From JBBSAT01 sp046351235 (lineage in GTDB: Bacteria > Myxococcota_A > Polyangia > Polyangiales > Sandaracinaceae): a DNA stretch of 64,000 bases. The position numbers were made by a program, and so were the translations under genes. The stretch is taken from NCBI GenBank assembly GCA_046351235.1, contig JAXLYV010000005.1:62001-126000 (forward strand), in the 5' to 3' direction. Under the pieces are notes generated by a model. The model did not search any database. It had not been told where the DNA came from and worked only from the letters and a program-made list of their open reading frames with translations. Position 1 is the first letter of the stretch; each line of letters begins with the position of its first letter. This document shows positions 62,445 through 64,000 of the stretch, one piece after another.

Positions 62445-63845
62445 TCACTCGCCGCGCGGAGGGAAGTAGAGCGAGACGGAATCGCCCGTCGAGACGAGCA
62501 AGGTATGGTCCGAGAGGCGAGTCCCGCTCGATCCGGCGGCGGGAGAAACCACGCGGTCGGAGAGCACGATGCTGCCCGGGAGCGCGTCGAGGCGCACCTC
62601 CGCGAGCTCCGTTTCCGCCAGGGGCGCACCGCTCGCGTCGACGCCGCCGACGACGAGCGCGAGGCCCGCTCCGAACGAGAGCGCGTAGGCACCGGCGCGC
62701 GCGCGGAACAGACGTGGCGGCGCGGGCGAGAGCACCTCGATCGAGGACGGATCGCCGAGCTGCACCACGAGGAGGTTCGTGTCGGTCACCACGGTTCCCG
62801 CGGCGTCGCGCCCGCCGGCGACCAGCACGAGCCCGACGTCGAGCGCGCACGCGGCCGAGTCGCTCGTCGGGATCGTCGAGGCGAGCCGCTGCGGCGCGGC
62901 CCCTCCGCTCGGGTCGAGGAGCACGATGCTGCTCGCGGCGAGCCCGGTCGCGTCGGTGCCGCCGAGCATCATCACGCGAGGCTCGATCGCGAGCGTCGTC
63001 GTGCGTGCCTCGATCGCGAGGGGCTCGGCGTCGAGCCGCGGCTCCGTCAGTGGAGGCAGCGCGGTGGTCGACAGGCGCCCATCGGTGAGCGTGATCTTCA
63101 CGACGTCCAACACGGGCTCGCCCGCGTCCGTGGCGCCGCCGGCGACGAGGACCGAGGACTCGTCGAGCGTGACGACGGACATGCCGTGAGCGGCCGGCAG
63201 CACGTCGGCGCCGAGCTCCGCGGCGACCGTGCCGTCGGGGAGCACGAGCGCGGCCCCACCTGACGTGCCGCCGACGACGAGCGCACCCGTACCGAGCCCC
63301 ACGCCGAAGCCGCCCACGCGCGCGGCGGGCCAAGCGACCGTGGGTGCGAGCGTGGGCAGACCCGTCGAGGCTTCGTGCGCGACGAAGCGCGCGAGGCCGG
63401 CCGTCGAGGTCAGGAGCGCGCCCTCGTCGGTCGGCCACATCTCTTCCCAGGCGGGCTCTGCGCCGCCGGGCGCCAGCGACGCGAATCGCCCGACGGCGCC
63501 GAGCGTCACGTCGGGCGCGCGTTCGGCGCCGGCCGCGCTCACGGAGAACGGAAACGATCGGCCGCGCCCGAGGGTGAGGCCGTCGAGCTCGGTCTCCACG
63601 ACGAGCGCGTAGTCGCCGCCGTGGGGCAAGGGTGGCAGCACGAGCTCTCGCGCGTCGGGCGCGTAGCGCGTGGTCACCGAGTCGTCGCGCACGCCGCCGC
63701 GCTCGACGGCGACCACGATGTCCGAGATCGTGCCGCCGAAGAACGGGTCGGGGCCGAGCGCGACGACGTGGAACGGCACGCGCGTGCGCTCGGGCGCGCA
63801 GCCGGCGGCGAGCACGGTGGCGAACGCGAGGGCGACGCGCCTCAC
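62445..63845 (-). CDS. Lipoprotein with kelch-like propeller repeats
   Basis: 466 residues from GTG 63845, overlapping the stop of the upstream gene. Lipobox LAAGC. A beta-sandwich part (about 15-110) precedes repeats with VLVAGGATDAGEP, VMMLGGTDATG, VLVAGGRDAAG and LVVGGVDASG, which are kelch-type blades. It lies 20 bp before the sigma-54 activator gene. Confidence 0.78.
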   Translation of the reverse strand: MRRVALAFATVLAAGCAPERTRVPFHVVALGPDPFFGGTISDIVVAVERGGVRDDSVTTRYAPDARELVLPPLPHGGDYALVVETELDGLTLGRGRSFPFSVSAAGAERAPDVTLGAVGRFASLAPGGAEPAWEEMWPTDEGALLTSTAGLARFVAHEASTGLPTLAPTVAWPAARVGGFGVGLGTGALVVGGTSGGAALVLPDGTVAAELGADVLPAAHGMSVVTLDESSVLVAGGATDAGEPVLDVVKITLTDGRLSTTALPPLTEPRLDAEPLAIEARTTTLAIEPRVMMLGGTDATGLAASSIVLLDPSGGAAPQRLASTIPTSDSAACALDVGLVLVAGGRDAAGTVVTDTNLLVVQLGDPSSIEVLSPAPPRLFRARAGAYALSFGAGLALVVGGVDASGAPLAETELAEVRLDALPGSIVLSDRVVSPAAGSSGTRLSDHTLLVSTGDSVSLYFPPRGE

Positions 63846-64000
63846 GGCACCACGATCTCTCCGGTCCCGACCCATCCGGGCGAGCCCTGCGGCGCGAGCG
63901 CCACGCCGAGCACGATCGCGAGGGCGACCAGCGCGGCGCTCCCGGCGCCCACGCCCACGCCGATCGCGACCTCGTCGACGTCGTCGATCACGACGGGCGC
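63842..64000 (-). CDS. C-terminal fragment of a membrane-anchored protein (cut by window edge)
   Basis: The last 52 residues of a protein that continues beyond the window: DDVDEVAIGVGVGAGSAALVA-type sequence with one membrane helix and a short tail ending GEIVVP. Its TGA overlaps the GTG of the kelch-like lipoprotein gene. Nothing more can be said. Confidence 0.65.
   Translation of the reverse strand, partial: APVVIDDVDEVAIGVGVGAGSAALVALAIVLGVALAPQGSPGWVGTGEIVVP

Overview
The window is GC-rich DNA from a Gram-negative bacterium, most likely a member of the Myxococcota (myxobacteria; a Polyangiales-like lineage is my inference). The signs are many lipoproteins whose lipobox cysteine is followed by Asp/Ala/Gly-rich linkers, a MYXO-CTERM sorting tail, an FHA-type sigma-54 activator, a PilZ protein behind a good sigma-54 promoter, and strong use of GTG starts with 4-base stop/start overlaps. 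No rRNA, tRNA or CRISPR array was seen.

Layout. 1-4.8 kb: envelope glycan genes, with a GT39 and a GT2 glycosyltransferase between two LPG-synthase-type membrane proteins. 4.6-13.7 kb: a DUF962 protein and an overlapping unknown, a secreted trypsin-like protease, a three-gene zinc-ribbon/membrane operon, a lipoprotein M1 aminopeptidase and a DUF6348-like protein. 13.8-15.9 kb: two overlapping SurA/PpiC-type periplasmic chaperones. 15.88-19.35 kb: a mobile-element island bounded by roughly 75-bp imperfect inverted repeats. It holds a decayed IS110 transposase and an intact IS66-type element with matching ends and a perfect 8-bp target duplication. 19.4-27.7 kb: a VWA lipoprotein, GAF/class III cyclase, UspA, RCC1-like lipoprotein with a TPR partner, a DMT exporter and a DUF882/M15 peptidase. 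27.9-32.8 kb: RarA, PilZ and a MYXO-CTERM surface protein.

32.9-36.6 kb is a small regulatory island: ArsR regulator, AHSA1-YCII fusion, GST, LysR regulator, a membrane protein and a second AHSA1 protein. A 20-bp element with the same spacing lies upstream of both AHSA1 transcription units. 36.7-38.0 kb is a two-gene P-loop kinase plus Thg1-like 3'-5' polymerase operon, a good candidate RNA-repair cassette. Then follow an Mrp ATPase lacking its CXXC, a 7-bladed PLL-type lectin, a DUF4286-GloB pair, YggU, a di-heme cytochrome with a ferric-reductase-like partner, an acyltransferase, and a second di-heme lipoprotein.

50.4-64 kb: a VWA lipoprotein, a four-gene ECF sigma / membrane regulator / two-lipoprotein operon, a ClpX-type zinc finger joined to a helical repeat instead of an AAA+ domain, tandem cysteine-rich lipoproteins, a GMC oxidoreductase with a small partner, DUF3025, and a minus-strand operon with an FHA-AAA-Fis sigma-54 activator between lipoprotein genes. 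The recurring theme is envelope biology. All family assignments come from reading motifs, not from database searches.
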